The notes: generated by a model not told the origin, from the letters alone. DNA of 64,000 bases from Fidelibacterota bacterium (GCA_947475295.1 CANJLF010000015.1:1-64000); one strand, 5' to 3'. Shown: positions 18,168-28,803, counted from the first letter of the stretch. Translations and numbers: made by a program.

Positions 18168-18611
18168 TTAGTTAAGCTTTTTGGTTTTTTGCTTTTCTTG
18201 GGCCAGAAGGGCCGAAGCGACGTTGATGTATTTGCGGCCGGCATCCTGAGCTTGCACGACGGCGTTTTGCAGCGTGTCGGTGCCGCGCACCGACGCCAGT
18301 TTGATCAGCATCGGCAAGTTTACGCCGGCGATCACCTCGACCGGCGCGGTTTCCATAATCGAGATCGCGAGATTGGAAGGTGTCCCGCCGAACATATCTG
18401 TCAACACGACCACCCCGGATCCGGCGTTGACGGTTTCCACAGCCTTCACGATATCGGCGCGGCGCTGCTCCATGTCATCCTCAGGGCCGATGCAGACCGT
18501 GCCGACTTGCACCTGCGGACCAACGACGTGTTCCATCGCGGCCACCAACTCGAGCGCAAGGCGCCCATGAGTGACGAGCACGAGTCCGATCAACGGATTA
18601 GATTGCGGCAT
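18168..18611 (-). CDS. PTS EIIA component, mannose/AgaA family
   Basis: 147-aa EIIA-Man-type domain. It begins LIGLVLVTHGRLA, with His15 the likely phosphorylation site, and contains the conserved VLTDMFGGTPSN segment. In alphaproteobacteria this protein is a phosphorylation-state sensor, since no EIIB or EIIC is encoded nearby. The 243-bp gap upstream, before rapZ, contains an AT-rich tract (about 18779-18807) that could hold its promoter. Confidence 0.92.
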   Translation of the reverse strand: MPQSNPLIGLVLVTHGRLALELVAAMEHVVGPQVQVGTVCIGPEDDMEQRRADIVKAVETVNAGSGVVVLTDMFGGTPSNLAISIMETAPVEVIAGVNLPMLIKLASVRGTDTLQNAVVQAQDAGRKYINVASALLAQEKQKTKKLN

Positions 18612-18854
18612 GAAAGAAAATAATTCCTGACTTCAACAGCGGCCCGGCCACGGGCTTGCGAACTGCAAGGCCTCCGGGGGAATCGGCCCCCTTTGGAAAC
18701 AAGCCGGCGCAGCTTAACCAATCGCTGCGTCATATGCGACCCCTGCCATTGCACGCGCACATCTCCGCCAAGTTCCGAAATAATATCAATAATTTCAATA
18801 TATTATAGCTGCGGCCGGCTCGTTTTGAACCCTCGGTTTTATTGTAATCGCGCT

Positions 18855-19730
18855 TCAGTTCGCGGCCGGTCCATGGCTGGCGTAGACGTCACGGTGACGC
18901 ACGTTGAAGGATAAGCCCTTGCCCGCGAGCCAAGCCTTCAGGCGTTCCACCACATAGACCGAGCGGTGCTGTCCGCCGGTGCAGCCGATCGCAATGGTCA
19001 AATAGCTTTTGCCCTCGGCTTCATAAAGCGGCAGCAAGGGTTCCAATAATTTCTCAAGCCGATCAAGGAAGGGCGCCAAGGCGGTGTCGCGCGCGATGAA
19101 AGCGGCAACCTCGCTGTCCATGCCCGATTGCGCCTTGAGCTCGGGCACATAGTGGGGATTTTTCAAAAAGCGCACGTCGAACACCAGATCGGCGTCGCGC
19201 GGTAGGCCGTAGCGATAACCGAAGGACATCAGAAACACTTGCAAGGGCCGCCGCACGGCGCCGCCGTACTGGCCGACGAGGATGCGCTTGAGATCGGAGG
19301 GTGCGAGGCGCGAGGTATCGATCAGCAATTCGGCCTGTTCCCGCAAGGCGGCCAGCAAACGGCGTTCGGTCTCGATGCCGACAATCACCGGCAGATCGTC
19401 GGCCAGCGGATGGGGCCGGCGCGTTTCGGTGTAGCGCTGGCCAAGAACTTCGTTATCGCAGTCGAGGAATACGATCCAGATCGGCAACCCGGTGCTGTGG
19501 CGTAAGGCGGCGAGGGTTTCTAAGAGCTGCTGGGCGTTGAAGTCTCTCGTCCGAACGTCGATGCCTATAGCCAGTGGGCCTTCGCCCGCGGTGACAACCG
19601 TATTAAGTAGCGCGACGGGCAGGTTATCGACGGTTTCAAAGCCGGAATCCTCAAGCGCGCGCAAAGCCGAACTCTTGCCGGCGCCGGACATGCCGCTGAC
19701 GATGACAACGCGGTGGGATTGATCGGTCAT
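18855..19730 (-). CDS. rapZ: RNase adapter RapZ
   Basis: 291-aa P-loop protein (Walker A GMSGAGKSS near the N-terminus) with the C-terminal signature CTGGQHRSVYVVERL. In enterobacteria RapZ directs RNase E cleavage of the GlmZ small RNA and senses glucosamine-6-phosphate. The role in alphaproteobacteria is less clear. Its ATG overlaps the hprK stop by 4 bp, linking it to the PTS regulators. Confidence 0.93.
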   Translation of the reverse strand: MTDQSHRVVIVSGMSGAGKSSALRALEDSGFETVDNLPVALLNTVVTAGEGPLAIGIDVRTRDFNAQQLLETLAALRHSTGLPIWIVFLDCDNEVLGQRYTETRRPHPLADDLPVIVGIETERRLLAALREQAELLIDTSRLAPSDLKRILVGQYGGAVRRPLQVFLMSFGYRYGLPRDADLVFDVRFLKNPHYVPELKAQSGMDSEVAAFIARDTALAPFLDRLEKLLEPLLPLYEAEGKSYLTIAIGCTGGQHRSVYVVERLKAWLAGKGLSFNVRHRDVYASHGPAAN

Positions 19731-20155
19731 GCGGGCAAACCGGCGATGATGCGCACTTTTGCGGCGGACGATGCGGCGAAGGCGTCGAGCGCAAGTCGGC
19801 GTATCGTCACGCCCTCAAGCGTGCAGGAGGTTATTTCAGGCATGCGCTCGATCTCCGCCCCCTTGATCCCCGTACTTGGCATCAAGTCCACCACCAGCCC
19901 CACCGCCGCCGAGGCGCGGAACGGCAGAGTTATGATGCCGTACCCCCGGACCTCGATTTTACCGGCGAGGCTCAAAGGCGCCGCCGCAAAAAGCCGGCCG
20001 CCCTGCACCGTGAGTTCGCAATAGTCGTCGGCCACCAATTCCGCCCCGCCGTCGATCAGCCTGAGCGCGAGGTCCGATTTCCCCGCGCCCGACGGCCCCC
20101 GAATAATGACTCCGGTTGCGGCGATAGCGACGCAAGTAGCATGGATCAGGCCCAT
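19727..20155 (-). CDS. hprK: HPr kinase/phosphorylase, short form
   Basis: 142-aa protein consisting only of the HprK C-terminal catalytic domain, with Walker A RGPSGAGKSD at about residues 19-28. Gram-positive HprK is about 310 aa with an N-terminal domain; the truncated form is the usual alphaproteobacterial version. It would phosphorylate Ser49 of the HPr encoded downstream. It overlaps rapZ by 4 bp. Confidence 0.92.
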   Translation of the reverse strand: MGLIHATCVAIAATGVIIRGPSGAGKSDLALRLIDGGAELVADDYCELTVQGGRLFAAAPLSLAGKIEVRGYGIITLPFRASAAVGLVVDLMPSTGIKGAEIERMPEITSCTLEGVTIRRLALDAFAASSAAKVRIIAGLPA

Positions 20156-20206
20156 GGCCCGATCTTATGAGGGTTTTACGCGGTGGGCAAACCGCGCTGA
20201 TTTAAA

Positions 20207-21643
20207 TTAGTGAGCTGCCGGCGTGCCATGGGCATCGGGGCGTACTAAGCCGGGGCGTATCAAGGCTGCGCTCAGTCCGGCGGCCAGCAGGGCGCACGCG
20301 GCGCCGATGACGAAGGCAAGTTGGTAGCCGGCGTTGAGTGCGGCGCGCGGATCGCCGGCTTGCATGACCTCGGCCGTGCGACCCGCGGCGAGGCTTACAA
20401 GAATTGCCAATCCCAGGGCGCCGCCCATCATGAAGGCGGTGTTGACGACGCCGGAGGCGAGGCCCGATTCACTTTGTTCGACCTCGCTCATAGCCGCGAG
20501 CAGGATCGGATTGAAGGCCATGCCCGCGCCGATGCCCAGCAGTGTCATAGCGGGAAGGATATCGCGTACAAAGACGCCGTCCACAGGCGCCCGGGCAAAC
20601 AGCGCAAGGCCAGTGGCGGCAAAAAACAACCCTAGCGCCAGCGGCCACCGGATCCCGAAGCGGTTCACCATCTGGGCCGAAAGCTTATAGGAAAAGGCCC
20701 CCATGATGATGTTCGCGGGCAGGAAGGCGAGGCCCACCTTCATCGGGCCGTAGCCTAGCACAAGCTGCATATAGAGCGCCGACAGGAAGAACCAGGCAAA
20801 CATGGCGGCGGCCCATAGCACGCCCGCCACGTTGGCGACGGAGACATTGCGCAGCTTGAAGAGCCCGAGCGGCATCAGCGGTACCGGGATGCGCGCCTCG
20901 ATCATCAGGAAGGCCGCCATCAAGAGCCCGGCGCCCACGAGAAGCCCGAGGGTTTGAGCAGACGTCCATCCGGCCTCGTAGGCGCCAACAATGCCATAGA
21001 TGGCCAGCAACAGTGACGCTGTGACCGTCACAGCGCCCGCCACGTCGAGTTTCTGGGTTTCCGGCGCCGGCGCGTCGCGTGGCAGAAGCTTCAGCGTGAC
21101 CGCCAGCACCAGAGCGCCCACGGGAATATTAATGAGGAAAATCCAGTGCCAGTTAAAGGCATCGGTGATGAGGCCGCCCAAGAGGACACCAATGCTGCCG
21201 CCGGCCGCCATGAGGAAGCCAAAATAACCCATGGCGCGCACGCGCACATCGGGCTCGGGGAAAAGATCCATGATGAGCGCGAGCGCGACCGCCGACACCA
21301 CTGCCCCGCCCAGGCCCTGTATCGCGCGCGCGATAATCAGCGCGGTTTGCGAATCCGCGAGGCCGCACGCAAAGGACGCCACCGTAAAGAGGGCGATGCC
21401 GCCTGCAAACAGCCGACGCCGGCCATAGAGGTCGCCGAGCCGTCCGCCCAGGAGCAAAAAGCCGCCATAGGTGAGCATATAGGCGTTCACGACCCAGACC
21501 AGGCCGGCCTCGGAAAAACCCAGACTGCTGCAAATGGATGGAAGTGCGACGTTCACCACGGTTGAATCGAGCACGATCATCAGCTCGCCGCAGCACAAGA
21601 TAAAGAAGGCCAGCCAGCGCCGGCGGTGCAGATCGGTTGTCAT
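20207..21643 (-). CDS. MFS drug:proton antiporter, DHA2 (EmrB/QacA) family
   Basis: 478-aa membrane transporter with multiple hydrophobic helices, long enough for the 14-helix DHA2 type. The N-terminus has the family signatures LDSTVVNVALPSI and GGRLGDLYGRRR (motif A). It would export toxic compounds or dyes using the proton gradient; the substrate cannot be read. It is inserted between hprK and chvG, which are usually close neighbours, and I see no repressor gene beside it. Confidence 0.9.
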   Translation of the reverse strand: MTTDLHRRRWLAFFILCCGELMIVLDSTVVNVALPSICSSLGFSEAGLVWVVNAYMLTYGGFLLLGGRLGDLYGRRRLFAGGIALFTVASFACGLADSQTALIIARAIQGLGGAVVSAVALALIMDLFPEPDVRVRAMGYFGFLMAAGGSIGVLLGGLITDAFNWHWIFLINIPVGALVLAVTLKLLPRDAPAPETQKLDVAGAVTVTASLLLAIYGIVGAYEAGWTSAQTLGLLVGAGLLMAAFLMIEARIPVPLMPLGLFKLRNVSVANVAGVLWAAAMFAWFFLSALYMQLVLGYGPMKVGLAFLPANIIMGAFSYKLSAQMVNRFGIRWPLALGLFFAATGLALFARAPVDGVFVRDILPAMTLLGIGAGMAFNPILLAAMSEVEQSESGLASGVVNTAFMMGGALGLAILVSLAAGRTAEVMQAGDPRAALNAGYQLAFVIGAACALLAAGLSAALIRPGLVRPDAHGTPAAH

Positions 21644-21727
21644 GGAAGAGATCGTGGGCTGGAAACGGAAGGAACGATGCAGGCGAGCGAGTGTAGCACC
21701 AAATCCGATCAGCCAGAATGAGCGTAT

Positions 21728-23488
21728 TCAGGCGGTGGGCAAACGCACGATAAAGCGCGCGCCTTTGACGGCGCCGTCGTCGCCCACGATGTTCTCGGCG
21801 GCAATGGTGCCGCGATGGGCTTCGACGATCTGCTTGGATATGGAAAGCCCCAGCCCCGAATGGGTGCCGAACTTTTCGCCTTCGGGACGCTCGGTGTAGA
21901 AGCGATTGAAGATGTCCTCTTCCTTGCCGGCATGAATGCCGGGGCCTTGGTCTTCGACGCATATCTTCACATGCCAGCGATCGCGCTGGGTGCGGATGCA
22001 GATGGTGCCGCCTGGTGGACTGAAGGACACCGCGTTGCTGATCAGGTTGCGGAACACCTGGCCGAGGCGGGTCTCCAGACCTGGGACCACCAAGAGGCCC
22101 TCAGGTCCGCCGCGTTTATCCGCCGGCGCCACGGCTTCGGCGGCGAGCTGCACTTTGGGAGCGGCGGGATTGTCGTTGGCGTTCTGGACTTCGGCCAGGG
22201 CCTCCACAAGCCGGCCCACGTCCACCGGCTCCAGCTCGGCCCGGGACAGCTCGGCGTCGAGGCGCGAAGCATCGGAGATTTCCGTGATCAGGCGGTCAAG
22301 CCGCGCCACGTCTTCCATGATGATCGACATCAGCTTCTTCTGCTGCTCGGGGTCTTTGACCCGCGCGACGGTTTCGACGGCGCTGCGCAAGGAGGTCAGC
22401 GGGTTCTTGATTTCGTGGGCAACGTCGGCGGCGAAGTGCTCGATGGCATCCAGGCGCTGCCAGAGTGATTCGGTCATTTCCCTGAGCGCGCCGGAAAGCT
22501 CGCCGATCTCGTCGTTACGGCGCGTGAGATCCGGGATCGGATAGCGGCGGTTTTTGGCTTGGCGCACCTGCATGGCCGCCGCCGCCAGACGCCGCAGCGG
22601 GCGGGCAATGGTATTGGCAAGATAGACCGACGTCAGCACAGTCAACGCCAGGACCCAGGCGAACATGCCGAGGATTGAACCGCGCACGACGAACAGGCGT
22701 TTGTCGATGTTGCTGCCGTCGCGCGACACCAAGAGGGCGCCGACGATTTGTTTGTAAAACTGCACGGGCACCGCGACCGAAAGAATTTTTTGCCGGTCGC
22801 CGCGCAGGCGCACCATGCTTTTTGCCTGACCGGCGTTGAGGGCCTGGGTGGCTTCGACGTAATCGGCCGCGGTCGCCTTGGGTTTTTCGGACAAAGCCGG
22901 AAGGCTATGATCGTAAGCGTAGCGTCCGATGCTGGCCTCGTAGAGTCTGCGCGCAACCCGCACAACGGCGCCTTCATCGACCGGCGGCAGGTCGAGAATC
23001 TGCACCTCGCCGCCCGTGCCCTGCAGCACCCTCGTGTCGGCCACCAGCGCGCCGGTGCGATCGAACAATTGCGCGCGCAGGTGGGCGAGGCCCGATAAAT
23101 TCCGGATGAGCTGGCGCGCGGAATCCGCATCGATCACGCGCGGCGCACCGGTTGGTCCGAAATCGTCGTCGGTGGTGCTGCGCCGGCCCCTTGGCTGTTT
23201 GGCGACGACCACAGCACCTTCACCGATGGCTGCGGCAATAAGCTCGCCCTGAGTTGTGAGCGCATCCAACTCAGTGGCGATCAGCGAATCCTGATATTCG
23301 TCGAGAAACAGGAGGCCCAGGACCAGCAGGACCGGCGCCGCCAGGTTGACCGCGAGAAAGCGTGAAGTGAGGGGCGAGAACAGGTGCCGGCGGCGCGGGG
23401 CATTTGGATCGCCATTGCTCCGGCCGCCCGCCAAAGAGGACGGGCCGACGCGAAAGTCGTCAAGCCGAAGGTCAGCCTTGTTCCGCAC
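21728..23488 (-). CDS. chvG: sensor histidine kinase ChvG (ExoS)
   Basis: 586-aa inner-membrane sensor with two transmembrane segments (about 44-63 and 270-291) bracketing a periplasmic domain, then HAMP, HisKA and HATPase domains. His358 in DVAHEIKNPLTSL is the phosphoacceptor, and the G boxes (DQGPGI, SGLGLSI) are intact. ChvG/ChvI responds to acid and envelope stress and controls exopolysaccharide and host-interaction genes in rhizobia and Agrobacterium. It follows chvI after a 73-bp gap. Confidence 0.92.
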   Translation of the reverse strand: MRNKADLRLDDFRVGPSSLAGGRSNGDPNAPRRRHLFSPLTSRFLAVNLAAPVLLVLGLLFLDEYQDSLIATELDALTTQGELIAAAIGEGAVVVAKQPRGRRSTTDDDFGPTGAPRVIDADSARQLIRNLSGLAHLRAQLFDRTGALVADTRVLQGTGGEVQILDLPPVDEGAVVRVARRLYEASIGRYAYDHSLPALSEKPKATAADYVEATQALNAGQAKSMVRLRGDRQKILSVAVPVQFYKQIVGALLVSRDGSNIDKRLFVVRGSILGMFAWVLALTVLTSVYLANTIARPLRRLAAAAMQVRQAKNRRYPIPDLTRRNDEIGELSGALREMTESLWQRLDAIEHFAADVAHEIKNPLTSLRSAVETVARVKDPEQQKKLMSIIMEDVARLDRLITEISDASRLDAELSRAELEPVDVGRLVEALAEVQNANDNPAAPKVQLAAEAVAPADKRGGPEGLLVVPGLETRLGQVFRNLISNAVSFSPPGGTICIRTQRDRWHVKICVEDQGPGIHAGKEEDIFNRFYTERPEGEKFGTHSGLGLSISKQIVEAHRGTIAAENIVGDDGAVKGARFIVRLPTA

Positions 23489-23561
23489 CGCGAGGCCCTT
23501 TCACCGTTCCCCCCAAGTGAAGGAGCCGGTAACGAACGCCTTAGCCCGTTGGGCGCGGAGG

Positions 23562-24278
23562 TTAGGCCGCGGCGTTCGTCTCGTTATATTTGTAACCTAC
23601 GCCGTACAAGGTTTCGATATGTGAGAATTCCTTATCGACCTCACGGAATTTCTTGCGCAGCCGCTTGATATGGCTGTCGATGGTGCGGTCGTCCACATAG
23701 ATGTGCTCGCCGTAGGCCGCATCGATCAGCTGGTCGCGGCTTTTGACGTGGCCGGGCCGCTGGGCGAGGGCCTGGATGATCAGGAATTCGGTAACAGTGA
23801 GGTTCACCGGCAGGGTCTTCCACAGGCACAGGTGCTGGGCAGGGTCGAGCACCAGTTCGCCCCGGGCCAGCGAGGTCGCCGAGGCGCCACCGGTGGCGGC
23901 CTGTGTTTTTTGGGCTTCTACGCGGCGGAAGATCGAGCGCACGCGTTCGATCAGCAGGCGTTGGGAGAAGGGCTTCTTGATGTAATCGTCGGCGCCCATG
24001 CGTAGGCCCAGCAATTCATCGACCTCGTCATCCTTGGAGGTCAGGAAGATCACCGGCATGGCGCTCTTCTCGCGCAGACGCTGCAGCAGTTCGATGCCGT
24101 CCATACGCGGCATCTTGATGTCGAGCACGGCCAAATCGGGCGGCTCGGCGGTGAGCCCGCGCAGGGCTTCGGCACCGTCGCGATAGGTGGTGACGTTGAA
24201 GCCCTCCGCTTCCAGGACCATGGAGACGGACGTCAGAATGTTGCGATCATCGTCAACAAGCGCGATGCGATAAGCCAC
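23562..24278 (-). CDS. chvI: response regulator ChvI
   Basis: 238-aa OmpR-family regulator. The receiver has D9-D11 and the phosphoacceptor Asp53 (VLDIKMP), and the C-terminal winged helix ends with [11 protein letters not shown] chose the GTG at 24278: AAGGGA lies 7 nt upstream and the protein then starts directly at [10 protein letters not shown], as in ChvI homologues. A frame open back to 24440 would overlap the TPR gene and add 54 unconserved residues. Its partner ChvG is encoded downstream. Confidence 0.9.
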   Translation of the reverse strand: MAYRIALVDDDRNILTSVSMVLEAEGFNVTTYRDGAEALRGLTAEPPDLAVLDIKMPRMDGIELLQRLREKSAMPVIFLTSKDDEVDELLGLRMGADDYIKKPFSQRLLIERVRSIFRRVEAQKTQAATGGASATSLARGELVLDPAQHLCLWKTLPVNLTVTEFLIIQALAQRPGHVKSRDQLIDAAYGEHIYVDDRTIDSHIKRLRKKFREVDKEFSHIETLYGVGYKYNETNAAA

Positions 24279-24429
24279 GGTCTGTTCCCTTTTCTTTCCG
24301 ATGCCGGCTCGTTTGTTTCTTGTGGGCTCCGGCTCATACATATCACCGCCGCATTGTGGCAGAAATATCGCGAAGGTATGTTGCGCCGAAGGCGCTTGAA
24401 TAACCCTTATTTTACCGTGTCTTAGCGCC

Positions 24430-25896
24430 TCATCTCGCATTTTCCAGGCGGGTCAGTTCGGCTTGGGCTCCGGCATACTCCGTGTAGCGCGTCATACCCG
24501 TGGCCAGGGCAGCTCTGAACAGTTTGGCGGCCTCAAAGGTGTCTTTCACAATCAAAGCAGCCTCGCCCAGGTAGAAGTAGGCCTCACATAAACGCCCCGT
24601 GGCCCCCCCAGGTTCCTTGGCGGATTCCTTAGCTGCTGCGGCCAGAACCGCGTCACCGGCCAGGGTGCCCAGAAAGTAGTGCATGACCGGGACGGGCCAC
24701 GCCGCGCCGGTAATATTTTTCGCGCTGGCGGCCAGGGCGATCTCGCCTTTCAGGCCGGCACGGACCTCGGCGATATAGCGCCAGAGCGCCACCTCCAGGG
24801 GGGCGTCGGGCAGCGCGGCGGCCAAGGCCAAATCGGCCGCGGCCGCGCGATGCTGGCCCATCATCACGCGCACATAGCCGCGATTGGCGAGCGGCTGGGC
24901 AGCGGCGGGCATGACTGCGAGGATAGCGCTGAGATCTGCTTCCGCGCCGGCATAATCGCCGGCGGTCTGCCGAGCCAAAGCGCGGCCCATCAAGGCCTCG
25001 CCGTCGCCGCTGTGCTTGGCCAGAAAAGCGTTGAAGTCGAGGGCAGCGCCTTTGGCATCGCCGCTTTGCAATTTGGCATTGGCGCGAAAGAAGATCGGTC
25101 CGTCTTCACCGGGGCGCGCCTCAACGAGTGCAGAGAAGTCGGCAATGGCCGCCGCGAAGAGTTGCGAGTGCAACGCCGCCATGGCGCGGCCTTCAAGGGC
25201 GGCGAGATCCTTGGGGTTCACGGCTAGAGCGGCGCTGAAGTCGGTGATGGCGGCGGCGTAGTTTTCCTGGTTGGCATAAGCCATCGCGCGGCCGCGCAAG
25301 GCCGCAGCGTCGCGGGGATTGGCCGCGAGCGCTGCCGTATATGTCGCAATGGCCTCGCCGGACTGGCCGGCTTTGAGCCGCGCCGCGCCGATCACGCGTT
25401 GGGTAGCGGCATCGCTTGGGTCAAGCCGCCGCGCTTCGCCGAGATCGGATAGGCCTTCCGTGGTCGCGCCACGTTTCAGGCGAAGCGCGCCGCGCAAGGC
25501 ATAAGCCTCGGCGGTTGTGGAGTCCCGGCTCAACGCAGCGCTGTAGTCGGCTTCGGCCTTTTCGGCGTTGCCAAGGGCTTCATGCAGTTTGCCGCGCGCG
25601 ATAAGAGCGCCGGTATCGGTCGGTGTAAGCATCAATGCCGCATCATAATCGGCCAACGCCTTGGTATTGTCGCCACTGATGACAAAGGCATCGGCGCGCG
25701 CCAGCAGCGCAAGAGCGCGAGCGCCCGCGGGCAATGTCCTGCTTTCAAGATTGCGTGAGCACGCGGCGATTTTCGCCGGCACGTCGGTGGTGGGTGTGAA
25801 GCAATCTAGGCCGGTGTTTTGGGCGAAGGCGCCATGAGCAAAGACAGGCGATACCGCGAGCGCGACCGGCAAGAGCAAGATCCGCCACGAATTCAT
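24430..25896 (-). CDS. exported TPR-repeat protein
   Basis: 488-aa protein with a clear signal peptide (cleavage near GAFAQ) followed by many 34-residue TPR units, recognisable by repeated A-x-A-DYSAAL/DFSAAL and AxAxRGRAxA patterns over about residues 60-340. TPR arrays are protein-protein scaffolds, so it is probably a periplasmic assembly or envelope protein. It lies between polA and chvI. No specific function is recognisable. Confidence 0.8.
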   Translation of the reverse strand: MNSWRILLLPVALAVSPVFAHGAFAQNTGLDCFTPTTDVPAKIAACSRNLESRTLPAGARALALLARADAFVISGDNTKALADYDAALMLTPTDTGALIARGKLHEALGNAEKAEADYSAALSRDSTTAEAYALRGALRLKRGATTEGLSDLGEARRLDPSDAATQRVIGAARLKAGQSGEAIATYTAALAANPRDAAALRGRAMAYANQENYAAAITDFSAALAVNPKDLAALEGRAMAALHSQLFAAAIADFSALVEARPGEDGPIFFRANAKLQSGDAKGAALDFNAFLAKHSGDGEALMGRALARQTAGDYAGAEADLSAILAVMPAAAQPLANRGYVRVMMGQHRAAAADLALAAALPDAPLEVALWRYIAEVRAGLKGEIALAASAKNITGAAWPVPVMHYFLGTLAGDAVLAAAAKESAKEPGGATGRLCEAYFYLGEAALIVKDTFEAAKLFRAALATGMTRYTEYAGAQAELTRLENAR

Positions 25897-25930
25897 AAAG
25901 CTCCCCTAAGTCAGAGCGAACCGAGGAGGC

Positions 25931-28780
25931 CTAGTGCGCCTCGGCCCAGGTGGCGCCCACGCCCACGTCCACGGTCAGCGGCACATCAAGATGGGCGGCG
26001 GCTTCCATGATGGCCTTCACGACCGCCGAGGTTTTTTTGATTTCGGCTTCGGTCACTTCAAAGATCAGTTCGTCGTGAACTTGCAAGAGCATTTCGGCCT
26101 TGAGCCCGGCATCCTTGAGCGCTTGCGGCAGGCGGATCATGGCCCGCTTGATGATGTCGGCAGCCCCGCCCTGGATCGGTGCGTTGATGGCGGCGCGCTC
26201 GGCGAAGCCGCGCATGTTGGGGTTCTTGTCGCCGATGCCGGGGATATAGACGCGGCGGCCGAACAGTGTGCTGACATAACCTTGCCGCCGCGCTTCGGTT
26301 TTGGTCGCTTCCATATAGTCGCGGATTTCGGGGAATTTCGCGAAGTAGGCGTTGATGTAGTCTTGCGCCTCGCCGCGCGGGATTCCCAGCTGGCGCGCAA
26401 GTCCGAAACCGGAGATGCCGTAGATGATGCCGAAGTTGATCGCCTTGGCCTTGCGGCGGATCATGGGGTCCATGCCCTTGATGGGCACGTTGAACATCTC
26501 AGACGCCGTGGCGGCATGAATGTCCTCACCGTCCTTGAAGGCGCGCTTCAATGCTTTCACGTCGGCCACATGGGCGACAAGGCGCAGCTCAATCTGGCTG
26601 TAGTCGGCGGACAATAGTTTGCGCCCCTTCGGGGCGACGAAGGCGGTGCGGATTTTGCGGCCTTCTTCGGTGCGGATCGGGATGTTCTGAAGATTGGGAT
26701 CGATGGACGAGAGCCGGCCCGTGGACGCGATGGTCTGCGCGAAGCTGGTGTGCACGCGCCCCGTTTCGGGATTGATCTCTTCCATAAGCGCGTCGGTGTA
26801 GGTGCTCTTGAGTTTGGCGAGCTGGCGGAAATCCAGCACGCGCGCCGGCAGATCGTGGCCTTGGGCGGCGAGCTCATCCAAGACGTCGGCGCCGGTGGCA
26901 TAGGCGCCGGTTTTGCCCTTTTTGCCGCCGGCAAGACTCATGCGCTCGAACAGGATTTCGCCAAGCTGCTTGGGCGAATTGACGTTGAAGGGCTCGCCGG
27001 CGAGTTTATGAATCTCGATCTCCAGCGTCGCCATGCGACCGGCGAAATCGTGACTCAAGTCGCCCAGAACCTTCTTGTCGACCAGAATGCCGCGCGCTTC
27101 CATGTCCTTGAGGACATAGATCAGCGGCCGGTCCATGGTTTCATAAACCGTGAGCAGGTGCTCCTCGCGCAGGCGTGGCTTCAACAGCGCGTGCAGGCGG
27201 CGCGTGATGTCGGCGTCCTCGGCGGCATAGGCGGTGGCTTTGTCCAGAGGTACGCGGTCGAAGGTGATCTGGTTTTTGCCCGACCCGCAGACATCGGCGA
27301 ATTTTATGGTCTGGTGGCTGAGGTGCAGTTCCGCCAACTCGTCCATGCCGTGACCATGGCCGGCGCCTTCCAGGATGTAGGAAATCACAATGGTGTCGTC
27401 GACCGGCGCAACCTTAATGCCTTCGCGCGCGAAGACATGCATGTCGAACTTAATGTTGTGTCCGATTTTCAGAACGCCCGGGTCTTCCAGCAGCGGCTTT
27501 AGAAGATTGACGGCGTCCTTCACCTTGATTTGCGGCGGCGCATCCTTGTTGCTGCCGCTGTCGCCGCCCAGATCAAGCGTACCTTGGCCGATGCTGCCGA
27601 CGTGACGCAGCGGGATATAGCAACCCGAGCCCGGCGTGATGGACAGCGACACGCCGACCATTTTCGCGCGCAAAGGATCAAGACCGTCGGTTTCGGTATC
27701 GACGGCAACCCAGCCGTTGGCGGCGGCGGCCTTGACCCAGCGTTCCAGCTCAGCGGCCGTCTGAATGGTTTCGTAGGTGCCGGGACCGGTGGCGGGCGCT
27801 GCAATAGGCGCAATAGCTTTCGGCGGCGCACTATCCTGCGCGCTTGCTTGTGTTTCTGGCAACGGAATGGATTCCAGGGAATGCGGCGTTCCGCCCAGCT
27901 TGCTGGTGACCTTCGCGATCAGACTTTTGAAACCCTGCGCGGCGATGAAATCCAGCAGCGTCTTCGGGTCGGGCGCGATCCATTTCAGGTCTTCGAGAGG
28001 GCGCTCAACTGGAACATTGTCCTTCAAGGTCACCAGCCGCTTCGAGATACGAGCCAGTTCGGCGTAGGCGATCAGATTCTCGCGGCGCTTGGGCTGTTTG
28101 ATCTCGCCAGCTTTGGCCAGCAAGGTTTCCAGATCACCGTATTGCAGGATCAACTCGGCGGCGGTCTTGATGCCGATGCCCGGAACGCCGGGCACGTTGT
28201 CCGAGGAATCGCCGGCCAGCGCCTGGACTTCGATCACCTTATCGGGCGTCACACCGAATTTTTCCTTCACCTGCTCGGGTCCGATGGTGCGGTTCTTCAT
28301 GGGGTCCAGCATGGTGATGCCGGGCCGGATCAGCTGCATCAAATCCTTGTCGGCGGAGATCACGACCACATCGATGCCGGCGGCTTCGGCATGTTTGGCG
28401 TAGGTCGCGATCAGATCGTCGGCCTCGAAGCCTTCCATTTCGACGCAAGGAACGTTGAAGGCGCGGGTCGCGTCGCGAATGATGCTGAACTGCGGAACCA
28501 GTTCCTCGGGCGCCTCAGGGCGATGCGCTTTATATTCTTTGTAAATCTCGTTGCGGAACGTCAAGCGCTTGGCGTCGAACACCACCGCGATCAGTTCCTC
28601 CACTGTGTGGTCGCGCAAATCCTCCAACAGCTTCATGAGCATGTTGGCATAACCGTAGACGGCGTTGACGGGCGTGCCGTCGGGCCGGGTCATGGGCGGC
28701 AAAGCGTGGAAGGCGCGGAAAATGTAACCCGATCCGTCGATCAGGTAGAGCCGCTTGGGCGTGGTGGTTTTGGCAGCCAT
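25931..28780 (-). CDS. polA: DNA polymerase I
   Basis: 949-aa repair and Okazaki-fragment polymerase. The N-terminal 5'-3' flap nuclease covers about residues 1-290. It is followed by a 3'-5' proofreading domain with its DTETDGL metal motif intact, and by the family A polymerase domain (DYSQIELR, the fingers helix RRKAKAINFGIIYG, and palm motif VHDELIFEV). The zf-CHCC gene sits 23 bp upstream in the same orientation. Confidence 0.97.
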   Translation of the reverse strand: MAAKTTTPKRLYLIDGSGYIFRAFHALPPMTRPDGTPVNAVYGYANMLMKLLEDLRDHTVEELIAVVFDAKRLTFRNEIYKEYKAHRPEAPEELVPQFSIIRDATRAFNVPCVEMEGFEADDLIATYAKHAEAAGIDVVVISADKDLMQLIRPGITMLDPMKNRTIGPEQVKEKFGVTPDKVIEVQALAGDSSDNVPGVPGIGIKTAAELILQYGDLETLLAKAGEIKQPKRRENLIAYAELARISKRLVTLKDNVPVERPLEDLKWIAPDPKTLLDFIAAQGFKSLIAKVTSKLGGTPHSLESIPLPETQASAQDSAPPKAIAPIAAPATGPGTYETIQTAAELERWVKAAAANGWVAVDTETDGLDPLRAKMVGVSLSITPGSGCYIPLRHVGSIGQGTLDLGGDSGSNKDAPPQIKVKDAVNLLKPLLEDPGVLKIGHNIKFDMHVFAREGIKVAPVDDTIVISYILEGAGHGHGMDELAELHLSHQTIKFADVCGSGKNQITFDRVPLDKATAYAAEDADITRRLHALLKPRLREEHLLTVYETMDRPLIYVLKDMEARGILVDKKVLGDLSHDFAGRMATLEIEIHKLAGEPFNVNSPKQLGEILFERMSLAGGKKGKTGAYATGADVLDELAAQGHDLPARVLDFRQLAKLKSTYTDALMEEINPETGRVHTSFAQTIASTGRLSSIDPNLQNIPIRTEEGRKIRTAFVAPKGRKLLSADYSQIELRLVAHVADVKALKRAFKDGEDIHAATASEMFNVPIKGMDPMIRRKAKAINFGIIYGISGFGLARQLGIPRGEAQDYINAYFAKFPEIRDYMEATKTEARRQGYVSTLFGRRVYIPGIGDKNPNMRGFAERAAINAPIQGGAADIIKRAMIRLPQALKDAGLKAEMLLQVHDELIFEVTEAEIKKTSAVVKAIMEAAAHLDVPLTVDVGVGATWAEAH

Positions 28781-28803
28781 GGCAGGGGGACCCCCGCGCC
28801 GGC

